Under the pieces are notes generated by a model. The model searched no databases. It saw nothing but the letters and a program-made list of their open reading frames with translations, and had not been told where the DNA came from. The position numbers were made by a program, and so were the translations under genes. From assembly GCF_900116105.1 (NCBI RefSeq), contig NZ_FPAC01000001.1:2173135-2237134 (forward strand): a DNA stretch of 64,000 nucleotides, written 5' to 3'. Positions within the stretch are counted from its first letter, which is position 1; the number at the start of each line of letters is the position of its first letter. This DNA is from Paenibacillus sp. 453mf. GTDB lineage: Bacteria; Bacillota; Bacilli; Paenibacillales; Paenibacillaceae. Shown piece by piece: positions 8,774 to 17,211 of this stretch.

Positions 8774-9484
8774 ATGGACATTCTTGGGGTCAGATTGCAT
8801 ACCGCCATTGAGCAGCCCATTGATGTGAATCAATGTATAGAAGCTCTGCCGTTCGATCAGCAAATGAAGATCCGCAGGTTCAGACGTTATGCTGACCAAT
8901 TAAGATCTCTATGCGGAGAGCTGCTGATTCAGAGCTACGCAGTCGAACATTGGAAGCTGCCCCGCAATAAGATGGACAGGCAAACGAATCGCTTCGGCAA
9001 ACCCGAATTCGTTCATTATCCAATGTATCACTACAATATCTCTCACTCAGGTTCCTGGGTGGTAGCTGCTTTTGATCAACGCCCTGTCGGCATTGACATT
9101 GAGGAGATAAATGACGTGGATTTGTCCCTGGCAGATCGATTCTTCACTCGGAACGAGGGGGAGCTGCTGCGAAACCAGGCAGCATCAGAGCAGAAGCAGC
9201 TATTCTATAAACTGTGGACGCTTAAAGAAAGCTATGTGAAAGCGAATGGTGCCGGACTTTCAATCCCCCTTGATTCTTTCGAATTTCGCATAGCCAGTCC
9301 GGGAGAAATTACATTCTCCAGCTTACACGAGGTGGTGGAAGAAAACTGGTCGTTTAGAAGTTACGATATCGATCCCGACTATTCGCTCGCCGTTTGCAGC
9401 CGATCCGGGAATGCTCCGGAATCTATAGAACTAATAGACTTACATCAGCTTTTGGCGGGTCATACGGTGCTCCGAGGCAAGTAG
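8774..9484 (+). CDS. Sfp-type 4'-phosphopantetheinyl transferase
   Basis: A 236-residue protein, the standard Sfp-class length (pseudo-dimer). Visible motifs are GKP (75-77), NISHSG (88-93), GIDIE (106-110) with magnesium ligands Asp108 and Glu110, and W-x-L-K-E-S-Y-x-K-x-x-G-x-G-L (148-162) with Glu152. It transfers phosphopantetheine from CoA to carrier proteins, typically of nonribosomal peptide or polyketide synthases. The ribosome site GGAGGTGAG lies within the last codons of the amidase gene, suggesting translational coupling. No carrier-protein or synthetase gene is in this window, so its client is elsewhere. Confidence 0.93.
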   Translation: MDILGVRLHTAIEQPIDVNQCIEALPFDQQMKIRRFRRYADQLRSLCGELLIQSYAVEHWKLPRNKMDRQTNRFGKPEFVHYPMYHYNISHSGSWVVAAFDQRPVGIDIEEINDVDLSLADRFFTRNEGELLRNQAASEQKQLFYKLWTLKESYVKANGAGLSIPLDSFEFRIASPGEITFSSLHEVVEENWSFRSYDIDPDYSLAVCSRSGNAPESIELIDLHQLLAGHTVLRGK

Positions 9485-9493
9485 TGAAACATA

Positions 9494-9533
9494 AAATAAC
9501 GACAGCAGGGCGGTTGCCCTGCTGTCGTTATTT
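9494..9533. terminator. Strong bidirectional terminator, sfp / MFS
   Basis: A perfect 18-bp stem (9494-9511 with 9516-9533) around a GGTT loop, beginning in AAATAA and ending in TTATTT, between convergent genes. Confidence 0.85.
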
Positions 9534-9570
9534 GGGTTGAAAATATAAATGAACATGAACATCCTTCCTA

Positions 9571-10818
9571 TCAGCTAGCAGCAGGCGTCTGTTTGTCGGC
9601 CGGCTGATCGATATTCAGATCACGCATTTTCCAATGAGCGAGTAACAAGAATGGAATGCCACATGCCGTCATTAAAGCCAAAGGTAAAAATATCATCAGA
9701 GGTTGTTCTGCAGATAACGAGGTCAATAACCACCCTCCAATGACCGGGGCGAGTACATTTCCCATATTGTTGAAGCCGATCATGCCGAAATAGGTGCCTC
9801 GCAGCTCAGGTTTAGCGATTCTGTCTACCAATAGATCCATCAGGGTAAACATCAACACTTCTCCAATAGTAAAAATAATGACGCCAAGCATCATCGTCCA
9901 TCTAGATTCAAACAAGCCGAATACAAGTAAACTGCTGGCCACAAAGGCATTTCCGACAATTAAAGAAACCGCAGGAGGAAAGTTCCTGAACCATCTTACC
10001 AGCGGATACTGCACGATCAGAACCACCACTGCATTCATGGACAGCATATAAGTGAACATTTCGGCTCCATTCCCAAAGCTCGGACTGAGTTCAAGATATT
10101 GCGGGAGTGTTGAGCTAAAGTGTCCATATCCTAGCACACAGAATATAGAACCTACTAACACATACATAAAGGTACGATCACGGCTAGTCACTGCAAAAGC
10201 TCCCTTTAGAGATACGGACTGTGCAGTGGTAGCACGACCAAGGTTAATATCACTTCTTCTTCCGAACTGGAATATAAGAACCAGCCCATATAATATGTAT
10301 ACAAATCCCGCGGCTATGAATGGGGCCCCGCTCTGCGACGTTCCAAACTGCAAACCGAGCAAAGGACCGATCACGACACCGACATTGATTGCCGCATACC
10401 TCAAATTAAAGATTAACAGCCTGTTCTTCGGATCTGTAATATCCGACAGCATCGCTCGCGAGGTTGGCTCGAATACAGCTCGACACAGCCCATTTAATGC
10501 GTTCATAACAAAAAACATCCAGATCTGATTGGCCATGGCAAAGCCGATAAATACAAGTGCCCAGCTAAAAATCGAGAATAACAATACTTTTTTACGTCCA
10601 ATTCGATCCGATATGTATCCCCCATAAAAACTGGCAAATACGCCGATCAGCGAGCTGACAGCGACAACCATACCTGCCTCCGCTGGACTTGCTCCCATCG
10701 ATTTAATGAGATAGATCGACAGAAAAGGAATGCTCATCGATGTGGCCATTCTTCCGAACATCGTTCCAACAATAATGGTCCAGGCGAGCGGGTGAATCTG
10801 TTTTAAATGACTGTTCAT
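9571..10818 (-). CDS. MFS transporter (drug-efflux-type, 12 TM)
   Basis: A 415-residue polytopic protein with about 12 hydrophobic helices and the MFS loop 2-3 motif G-G-Y-I-S-D-R-I-G-R-K-K (residues about 61-72). The arrangement fits the DHA1-type multidrug/metabolite exporter group, though substrate cannot be read. A GGAGGC site precedes the ATG. It is monocistronic, ending at the bidirectional terminator it shares with the sfp gene. No adjacent regulator is present. Confidence 0.9.
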   Translation of the reverse strand: MNSHLKQIHPLAWTIIVGTMFGRMATSMSIPFLSIYLIKSMGASPAEAGMVVAVSSLIGVFASFYGGYISDRIGRKKVLLFSIFSWALVFIGFAMANQIWMFFVMNALNGLCRAVFEPTSRAMLSDITDPKNRLLIFNLRYAAINVGVVIGPLLGLQFGTSQSGAPFIAAGFVYILYGLVLIFQFGRRSDINLGRATTAQSVSLKGAFAVTSRDRTFMYVLVGSIFCVLGYGHFSSTLPQYLELSPSFGNGAEMFTYMLSMNAVVVLIVQYPLVRWFRNFPPAVSLIVGNAFVASSLLVFGLFESRWTMMLGVIIFTIGEVLMFTLMDLLVDRIAKPELRGTYFGMIGFNNMGNVLAPVIGGWLLTSLSAEQPLMIFLPLALMTACGIPFLLLAHWKMRDLNIDQPADKQTPAAS

Positions 10819-11003
10819 AATGCCTCCATCTGTCTCTGCTAATAAGTAAGTTAGTACATATCATTTCAGCTTAATCGCTATCTGTCAATACATGTAAACA
10901 CTCACTCAATTGGCAGGACGGACGAAAGAAAATAGATACCTGCATGCTTTACTATTATGAATTTTTCATATATTGCAATAATCTTATTCAAGTTAATTGC
11001 CAT

Positions 11004-11038
11004 AAAAAAACCTTAGGATATATGTTCATCCTAAGGTT
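11004..11038 (-). terminator. Intrinsic terminator of the aldo/keto reductase gene
   Basis: An 11-bp perfect stem (AACCTTAGGAT 11009-11019 with 11028-11038) is followed on the minus strand by a run of U from 11010 to 11004. Confidence 0.9.
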
Positions 11039-11054
11039 CTGATCAAATACATCA

Positions 11055-11948
11055 TTATGTTCTTCCTGTCCAGTCATCTGATGCGATTTCTCTCCAGCGG
11101 TCACGGATCACCTCATAATCTTCCTTGGCAAGTAACCGTTCTCTTAACAGGTCCGCGTTCTCCTGCCAACGATTTGGCTTCTTGGTACCTACAATCGCCG
11201 TATCTACACCCGGCACGGATAAAGTGAAACCAAGCGCCTTGGCAATAACCTCCTCATTGCTCTCACCTAGGAATCCGTAGTTCAAGTCCCGTAACCGATT
11301 CCAATACACAAATGGATAAGCCGTTTCTTCAAGCGTATCATAAGTCCAGGCCACGTTGGCTAGCGGACGCTTCGCCGTCACACCCATTCCCCGCTTCCGC
11401 GCTTCAGGAATGGTCAGGTCAATGGCCTCTTGGTCCGCTATATTCACAGATGTTTCAAGACTATCGAACACACCGGTTTGAACAGCGTATAATGCATCCT
11501 TACTATCTCCACTGTAGCCAATAAATCTTGTTTTACCTGCTTCCTTGGCCCGGTTCAATACCTCAATGACAGAGCCTTCCCGAAGCACTTCTTCCGAACA
11601 GCTGTGCAAATGAATCATATCCACATATTCCGTGTTCAGTCTTCTCAAGCTGCGGTCTATCGAATTGGACAGCATGACCGGATCCCAATCTGGTTGATTA
11701 TATCCGGAAGCATGTCCACATTTGGTGAACAGATACACATCCTCTCTTTTGGGACCAAGCACCTGTCCAATTAATTCCTCACTATTTCCATAACATTCCG
11801 CAGTGTCGATCACATTCAATCCGGCTTCGATCGCACTTCCAAGCAGCCGATCCACCTCTGGCTTCGATATGCCGGACCCGATTTCCGACCCGCCGAATCC
11901 AAGCACGCTGACTTTCATTCCTGTGTTTCCATAAGAGCGCTGTTCCAT
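11055..11948 (-). CDS. Aldo/keto reductase
   Basis: A 297-residue (beta/alpha)8 AKR. The catalytic tetrad is visible as Asp48 and Tyr53 (V-I-D-T-A-E-C-Y-G), Lys76 (F-T-K-C-G) and His113 (D-M-I-H-L-H). The C-terminal A-I-V-G-T-K segment and following basic residues match the NADP-binding loop. The sequence is closest in style to the YqkF/YdhF-type AKRs of unknown physiological substrate. It starts at ATG behind AAGGAGG and has its own terminator. Confidence 0.9.
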   Translation of the reverse strand: MEQRSYGNTGMKVSVLGFGGSEIGSGISKPEVDRLLGSAIEAGLNVIDTAECYGNSEELIGQVLGPKREDVYLFTKCGHASGYNQPDWDPVMLSNSIDRSLRRLNTEYVDMIHLHSCSEEVLREGSVIEVLNRAKEAGKTRFIGYSGDSKDALYAVQTGVFDSLETSVNIADQEAIDLTIPEARKRGMGVTAKRPLANVAWTYDTLEETAYPFVYWNRLRDLNYGFLGESNEEVIAKALGFTLSVPGVDTAIVGTKKPNRWQENADLLRERLLAKEDYEVIRDRWREIASDDWTGRT

Positions 11949-12132
11949 AATTATAGCCTCCTTGGGTAAAAGTCAATTTCATAAAGTATCTATCATGTTC
12001 GTATTACCACCTCATAAAAAAGCGAAACAATAGATGAGCCGGGTCCATATTTTCTCTCGCATACTAAGCTTCATCCTCAGCTATGCCGGATATCAAATAT
12101 ATGCCAGATCATTTATTAACTAGCTCTTCAAA

Positions 12133-13395
12133 CTATTGCTTTAAATCAACGCTAACCTCGAGACCCTCTAGGTAGTTCGTATTGAATTTGTAAGTGCTAA
12201 TATAGATGGGATCTATGTCACTCACATTGGAGAAAGTAAGCTGATACTTATTCGTGCCATCAATACGAGTCGCTGTATCGTTCTCATGATATTGAACCCC
12301 TTTACTATCTTCGAGCCAAATCCGATCAAGTTGTTCGAATATGCGATACCCTTCAGCTTCATAAGTCAGTGTCAGCTTGTTGTGTTCCTTGGTCTGATCC
12401 AGAATCGTCAGAGATCCTGCCTTCCCTTGATCAATGGTTATTGGCTTCCCTTTCCACTCACCCCTAATTTTTGAACTAGGATTTAACATGTAAGGTTTGA
12501 TGAATATCTTATTAGGAATCATCTCGAAAGGCTCAAAATAAGCTTTAAAATGGTTTTTATCCTTGTATCCGCCTCCACCTGAACTTATTGGTTGTAAAAC
12601 GCGTCCTTGATCGTCATACACATGGAAATCCCAAAATAATGTTGTTGACTTCGGTAGACTGAAAGAGATTTCAGTGGTGGTTGGGTATAAAGTAACAGCA
12701 TCATAATCAACTTGAAACACTTCATTATCATCCCACGTTTTGGTTTGTCCGATTGTATAGGTTTGATATTCACCTTCTTGAACGATGGGGATATTGGCGT
12801 ATGTAATAGTTTCATCTGTAGACATAAGTCCGAGCACGAAGGACTCTGGCAATGAATGCTCATCTCCCCTGACATCTATACTAATTGTCCCTGCATACAT
12901 ACCATTATCGAGCTTCTCATAGGATATGTTCCCACCATAATCTTCTATCCTCTTACCATCAATCGTAAACATGATATCTTCTGTAAATGCCCACGGATCA
13001 CGATCATTCGAAGGTACAGTCCAGCCCAGGTTAATTTTAGAACCATCATACAGACTCTCCGTGAATGTGATTTCTTGGTCATTGATTTTAACTTTCTGAC
13101 CAAGCTCCGTTGTAAGCTGAAGCTCGCTGCCTCTCTTTACATCCACTCCGCCGACTAATTCAAATACTGACTTAAGCAATGGAAGAGATTTAAGGGATTC
13201 CGCAAAGCTTGGAGATAAAGAGGACATGCCTATGGTGATGAGCAGTATTGCCGCTGTTAAGATGCCATAACGTTGCTTTAATAATCGACTACGCTCTCTC
13301 TTTAATCCTTTAAGAGTCAGGTTTACACGATCTTCGATCGTTTCAGGCATAGCTCCGTTTACCTGCTTCATGATTTCCTGCTCCCATTTTTCCAT
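12133..13395 (-). CDS. DUF4179 domain protein, probable anti-sigma factor
   Basis: A 420-residue protein with a short cytoplasmic N-terminus (about residues 1-42), one membrane helix (about 43-65, rich in I/L/A) and a long extracytoplasmic part. The N-terminal sequence around the helix and the following region match the DUF4179 pattern of Firmicute proteins encoded next to ECF sigma factors; the C-terminal part resembles DUF5643. Its start overlaps the end of the sigma factor gene by 28 bp and has an AGGAGGAG site inside that gene, so the pair is translationally coupled. The natural inference is that it holds the sigma factor at the membrane and releases it on an envelope signal. The signal and regulon are unknown. 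Confidence 0.87.
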   Translation of the reverse strand: MEKWEQEIMKQVNGAMPETIEDRVNLTLKGLKRERSRLLKQRYGILTAAILLITIGMSSLSPSFAESLKSLPLLKSVFELVGGVDVKRGSELQLTTELGQKVKINDQEITFTESLYDGSKINLGWTVPSNDRDPWAFTEDIMFTIDGKRIEDYGGNISYEKLDNGMYAGTISIDVRGDEHSLPESFVLGLMSTDETITYANIPIVQEGEYQTYTIGQTKTWDDNEVFQVDYDAVTLYPTTTEISFSLPKSTTLFWDFHVYDDQGRVLQPISSGGGGYKDKNHFKAYFEPFEMIPNKIFIKPYMLNPSSKIRGEWKGKPITIDQGKAGSLTILDQTKEHNKLTLTYEAEGYRIFEQLDRIWLEDSKGVQYHENDTATRIDGTNKYQLTFSNVSDIDPIYISTYKFNTNYLEGLEVSVDLKQ

Positions 13396-13907
13396 TCTAA
13401 CTCCTCCTGTTCTCCCCAGAGTGACCGGGCATTTTCACGAGCACGGCGCAGCCATGTTTTTATGGTGTTTTCCGGTTTTTCATAAATATCAGCTAAATCC
13501 TTAATCGAAATATCCTCAATGTGATACAGCTTTAGTAGTCGGCCCTCCTCTTCAGGCAGCGTCGCCAGCAATTGTTCTAGCTCCACTCTTTCATATCCTT
13601 TCTCACTGGTAGAAGGGAATGTTAGTTCATTGAAATCAATTACGTTTTTGTTTCGCCTGTGGATTTGATTACATTCATTGATAACGATTCGTAGCAGCCA
13701 TGTTTTAAAATAACTGGGCTCTCTCAAGCTCTTTAGTTTGGAAAAAGCCTTTAAAATTGCTTCTTGAATGGCATCTGCACAATCAGCATCGCTGGCTAGT
13801 AATGTTCTTGCTACCTGATACATTGTAACTTTGTGAGCACTTATCAAGTGTTCAAATGATCTAAGGTTACCTCGTTGGGCCTTTTTCACTTCCTTTGCAA
13901 CGTCCAT
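13368..13907 (-). CDS. ECF-type RNA polymerase sigma factor (SigV/SigW-like)
   Basis: A 179-residue sigma-70 family protein with region 2 (residues about 10-80, including D-A-I-Q-E-A-I-L-K-A-F and Y-F-K-T-W-L-L-R-I-V-I-N) and region 4 (about 105-165, with I-S-I-K-D-L-A-D-I-Y as the recognition helix-turn-helix). Regions 1 and 3 are absent, as in ECF factors. It is the first gene of a two-gene operon with the DUF4179 protein. A GGGGGG-rich site precedes the ATG. Autoregulation is usual for such factors. Confidence 0.93.
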   Translation of the reverse strand: MDVAKEVKKAQRGNLRSFEHLISAHKVTMYQVARTLLASDADCADAIQEAILKAFSKLKSLREPSYFKTWLLRIVINECNQIHRRNKNVIDFNELTFPSTSEKGYERVELEQLLATLPEEEGRLLKLYHIEDISIKDLADIYEKPENTIKTWLRRARENARSLWGEQEELEWKNGSRKS

Positions 13908-13924
13908 AACTTCCCCCCTTTCAA

Positions 13925-13963
13925 CTCGTATGTTAGATGCAAGAGAATGTCAATCAGGTTTCA
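13925..13963 (-). promoter_or_regulatory. Candidate promoter of the ECF sigma operon
   Basis: On the minus strand TGAAACCT (13956-13963) resembles an ECF -35 element, but no CGTA or CGTC lies 16 bp further on. Overlapping it, TTGACA (13948-13953) is a perfect sigma-A -35 with only a poor -10 (TACGAG) 17 bp away. Either reading is weak. Confidence 0.3.
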
Positions 13964-13997
13964 ACTATTTAAAATTTTTTATGTTAAGTGAAAGTAA

Positions 13998-14026
13998 AAA
14001 AGCAGCGAATCATAAAGGCTGCTTTT
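13998..14026. other. Hairpin in the divergent sigma / phnD gap
   Basis: AAAAGCAGC (13998-14006) pairs with GCTGCTTTT (14018-14026). The 478-bp gap between the divergent sigma and phnD genes otherwise holds the two promoter regions listed here and no credible reading frame. The role of the hairpin is unknown. Confidence 0.4.
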
Positions 14027-14264
14027 CTGCAAATCTATGATAAATCCTATCACCAACCAGCCAATGACATTAAAAATATAAATCGCTGCCATTCCATCTA
14101 GTATATCTACAAATTTCATTACTAATTGTAAATTCTTTTTGAAATTCGACCACAGGTATAATAACGAAATTTGCTTCTCAGAAGTCCAATGTTTTTACAT
14201 TTCACTCGAAAAACACCACGAAACATGACTCATTTTGTTGAAATCGATGGAAACCTATCCAAAT

Positions 14265-14318
14265 TTATAACCCCGCTGACATCACGTTTATAAATTATTA
14301 ACATTCCAAAGGTACAAT
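14265..14318 (+). promoter_or_regulatory. PhoP-box-like array and -10 upstream of phnD
   Basis: Hexamers TTATAA (14265), CTGACA (14276), TTTATA (14287) and TTAACA (14298) start exactly 11 bp apart. The last two match the B. subtilis PhoP consensus TT(A/C/T)A(C/T)A and CTGACA matches four of six positions. A TACAAT -10 (14313-14318) follows at the distance seen in PhoP-activated promoters, and no good -35 is present. This suggests induction under phosphate starvation. Confidence 0.6.
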
Positions 14319-14385
14319 AAGCTTGTCTTTCAAGATAGGGATACGTGCCTTGCCTTGAATAATCAAATTTATCGGGGGTTATGAA

Positions 14386-15489
14386 TTGAAAAAAAGAAAC
14401 ATGCTTCTTACCACTTTTACTCTGGTTACCGCTCTGATTGCAGGCTGTGGCTCTAATGCCGGCACTTCATCACAGGAACCAACGCCTACGACTTCACAGG
14501 CTTCTGATAACACAGGAACATCTGGCGAAGCAGCCAGCACAACAAAAGAAATTGATCAGCTCAAAATCAGCTTTGTTCCTTCCAAAGACCCGGAAGATAT
14601 TATTACTGCTACTGACCCGCTCAAAGATCTCTTGAAGGAGCAGCTGTCTACACAAGGCTTTGAAGTGGGAGAAATCAGCATTGACGTTGGTACGACCTAC
14701 GAAGCCGTCGGTGAAGCACTGTCCGCAGGAACGACAGATATCGGTTTTATTCCCGGTGGAACTTACGCGCTGTACGATGACGGAGCCGATGTAATTCTGA
14801 CTGCAACACGTGCAGGATTGTCCAATGACTCTGATGCTCCAAAAGATTGGAACGATAACAAACCAACTGAACCAACAAGTGAGCAAGCAACATATTATCG
14901 CTCCCTGGTCATCGCAGGTCCTTCCGCTAAAGGACAAGAACTCGCAGAGAAAGTCAATAACGGCGAAGAACTGACATGGGAAGAATTGAATGACGCCAAC
15001 TGGGCAGTCATGTCAACGACTTCTTCTGCAGGTTATATTTATCCAACACTGTGGTTGCAAGGCAACTATGAGAAGAGTATCACAGATCTGTCCAATGTCG
15101 TGACATCCGATTCCTACGGCAATTCTTTTGGCCGTCTGGCTGCAGAGCAGGTCGATGTGATCGTTGCCTTTGCTGACGCAAGACGCGATTACGCGGAGCA
15201 ATGGACCAGTGAATTCAACCGCACGAACCCAATCTGGGATGAGACGAATGTCATCGGTGTAACCCAAGGGATCTATAATGATACGATCAGTGTGAGCAAG
15301 AACAGTGAAGTAATTACCGATGATCTCAAAGCCGCTCTTCAGGAAGCATTTATCGAAATCGCCAAAACAGAAGAAGGCAAGAACGTCATTGCTGTTTACA
15401 GCCACGAGGGCTACCAAGAAGCACAATCCTCTGATTATGACGGAGAAAGAGAAGCGCAAGAGCTTATTCGCAACATGAAAAACCAATAA
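14386..15489 (+). CDS. phnD: Phosphonate/phosphite ABC transporter substrate-binding lipoprotein
   Basis: A 367-residue binding protein with a lipobox Leu-Ile-Ala-Gly-Cys (Cys21) and a Ser/Thr/Gln-rich linker to about residue 55, then a PhnD-type two-lobe fold: F-V-P-S-K-D-P near the start, D-I-G-F-I-P-G-G-T-Y around 118-127 and S-T-T-S-S-A-G-Y-I-Y-P around 205-215, the phosphonate-binding loops of the family. The start is TTG, 7 bp after GGGGG; an ATG 5 bp upstream opens only ATG-AAT-TGA. The next genes are the ATPase and two permeases. The family includes phosphonate, phosphite and hypophosphite binders, and no degradation genes are in view, so the ligand is open. Confidence 0.92.
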   Translation: MKKRNMLLTTFTLVTALIAGCGSNAGTSSQEPTPTTSQASDNTGTSGEAASTTKEIDQLKISFVPSKDPEDIITATDPLKDLLKEQLSTQGFEVGEISIDVGTTYEAVGEALSAGTTDIGFIPGGTYALYDDGADVILTATRAGLSNDSDAPKDWNDNKPTEPTSEQATYYRSLVIAGPSAKGQELAEKVNNGEELTWEELNDANWAVMSTTSSAGYIYPTLWLQGNYEKSITDLSNVVTSDSYGNSFGRLAAEQVDVIVAFADARRDYAEQWTSEFNRTNPIWDETNVIGVTQGIYNDTISVSKNSEVITDDLKAALQEAFIEIAKTEEGKNVIAVYSHEGYQEAQSSDYDGEREAQELIRNMKNQ

Positions 15490-15524
15490 GATAAAATGAA
15501 TCAAACTTAAAATGATATGCTTTT

Positions 15525-15568
15525 AAAAAAGTGAGAGCATCAGGCTTCTAATGATGTTCTCCTTTTTT
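15525..15568 (+). terminator. Intercistronic hairpin between phnD and phnC
   Basis: GAGAGCATCA (15533-15542) pairs with TGATGTTCTC (15552-15561, one G-U), followed by a T-rich run. An attenuating terminator here would let the binding protein be made in excess over the ATPase and permeases. Confidence 0.6.
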
Positions 15569-15607
15569 CATCTCGGCAGCAAAAACTATAGGAATGGAGC
15601 TTGACCC

Positions 15608-16390
15608 ATGATCGAGTTTATCAATGTACAAAAGACCTACCAGAACGGCACAATCGCACTACAGAATATTAATCTCAAGATCGAGCAAGGTGAATTCGTT
15701 GCGGTTATCGGTCTGTCCGGAGCAGGTAAGTCTACCCTCATTCGATGTATTAATCGCATGCATGATATTACGGACGGGCAGTTGTTCGTAGATCAAGTTG
15801 ATGTATCCAAGCTAAGAGGCAGGCAGGTACGGAACTTTCGCAAAAGAATTGGCATGATTTTTCAATCCTTCAACTTAGTCAACCGAATCAGTGTCATGAG
15901 CAATGTCCTTGTCGCCTTTGTCCCGCATCTGCCGATGTGGCGCAAGCTGACAGGAACATTTACAAAAGATCAGAAAATAAAAGCACTAGAGGCTTTAGAT
16001 AAAGTAGGCATACTGGATAAGGCTTATGTTCGGGTAGACCAGCTCTCCGGCGGACAGCAGCAGCGGGTTGCGCTCGCACGGACACTCGCCCAGAATCCTG
16101 ATATCATCCTGGCGGACGAGCCAATCGCTTCCCTTGACCCGGTTACCTCCCGAATTGTGATGGATGACTTTAAGAATATCAATGAAACCTTGAATATTTC
16201 GGTCATTATGAACATCCACCATGTGGAAGTTGCACTAGAATATGCCGAGCGCATTATCGGAGTTCGAGCAGGAGAGATTGTCTTTGACGGTCCTCCGTCT
16301 GAAGTTACGAAGGACACCCTGGATGAAATTTACGGCAGTAAGCTAAGCGATGTTCCCCTCCCGGAGGAGGTGGCACTTACCCATGTATGA
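15608..16390 (+). CDS. phnC: Phosphonate ABC transporter ATP-binding protein
   Basis: A 260-residue ABC ATPase with Walker A GLSGAGKST (35-43), Q-loop in M-I-F-Q-S-F (about 83-88), signature LSGGQ (146-150), Walker B ending in D-E-P (170-172) and H-loop His204. The length and the phrase following the Q-loop (N-L-V-x-R-x-x-V-x-x-N-V-L) are PhnC-specific. It powers the two PhnE permeases. Its last 8 bp overlap the first permease gene, and the ribosome site of that gene (GGAGGAGGTG) lies within its final codons. Confidence 0.95.
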   Translation: MIEFINVQKTYQNGTIALQNINLKIEQGEFVAVIGLSGAGKSTLIRCINRMHDITDGQLFVDQVDVSKLRGRQVRNFRKRIGMIFQSFNLVNRISVMSNVLVAFVPHLPMWRKLTGTFTKDQKIKALEALDKVGILDKAYVRVDQLSGGQQQRVALARTLAQNPDIILADEPIASLDPVTSRIVMDDFKNINETLNISVIMNIHHVEVALEYAERIIGVRAGEIVFDGPPSEVTKDTLDEIYGSKLSDVPLPEEVALTHV

Positions 16391-17198
16391 TAAATTGTTT
16401 CCTCCGAAGAAGATGGTGCTGAATAACGGTAAAGTCGTTATGCAAAAAAGAACACGGCTTCCGCTTGTTCTCGTTATTCTTGCGATTCTGACTGCAGCAT
16501 CTGTTCAGTTAACCGGCTTTGATCTTCAATTGCTCTTTTCAAGAATCGAAAATTTCTTCAAAATATTAGGCCAAATGGTTCCTCCGAATTGGAGCTACTT
16601 CCCCAAGCTGTTGGAAGCACTTCTCGCGACACTTCAAATGTCGCTGTTAGGATCGATGATTGGAGCGATACTCGCCCTGCCATTCGCCCTGCTCGCTTCT
16701 TCCAACGTGATGCGGAACAAGGTGATTACCTCTATATTCAAGATCATTATGAGCTTGTTAAGAACACTTCCGACACTGGTAACCGCCTTGATCGCAACCT
16801 TTATCTTTGGACTTGGTCCTATGGCGGGTCTAGTCGCAATTATTTTATTCACGCTTTCCTATGTCGGAAAATTGTTGTACGAGCAAATTGAGAACGTCGA
16901 AATGGGTCCGTTTGAAGCCATGGAGTCGATTGGCATGAACCGGGTCGAAGCTTTTCGCTATGCTATATTTCCACAGGTGCTCTCCCGTTATCTATCTACC
17001 TCCTTGTTCTGCTTCGAGGGCAACGTTCGCTATGCAGCCATTCTTGGTTATGTAGGGGCGGGAGGTATCGGTCTACTGATTAAGGAGAATCTCGGCTGGC
17101 GTGATTATTCGAATGTAGGCATGATTGTTTTTGCACTGGTCATCACGGTTTATATCATCGAATCGATCAGTGAACATTTCAGAAAAAAGTTAACATGA
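16383..17198 (+). CDS. phnE: Phosphonate ABC transporter permease (first PhnE)
   Basis: A 271-residue membrane protein with about six hydrophobic segments and the binding-protein-dependent permease loop (E-A-M-E-S-I-G-M-N-R-x-E-A-F-R-Y-A-I-F-P-Q, residues about 178-200), which contacts PhnC. An in-frame GTG/ATG-type start further upstream would place 11 extra residues inside phnC; the ATG at 16383 has a perfect GGAGGAGGTG site at 10 bp. It overlaps phnC by 8 bp and is 13 bp from the second permease. Confidence 0.93.
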   Translation: MYDKLFPPKKMVLNNGKVVMQKRTRLPLVLVILAILTAASVQLTGFDLQLLFSRIENFFKILGQMVPPNWSYFPKLLEALLATLQMSLLGSMIGAILALPFALLASSNVMRNKVITSIFKIIMSLLRTLPTLVTALIATFIFGLGPMAGLVAIILFTLSYVGKLLYEQIENVEMGPFEAMESIGMNRVEAFRYAIFPQVLSRYLSTSLFCFEGNVRYAAILGYVGAGGIGLLIKENLGWRDYSNVGMIVFALVITVYIIESISEHFRKKLT

Positions 17199-17211
17199 GG
17201 AGATCCATGCT

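Noticed and set aside
14494-15504. Minus-strand open frames opposite phnD
   Set aside because: They are codon-aligned shadows of phnD and lack starts with ribosome sites.
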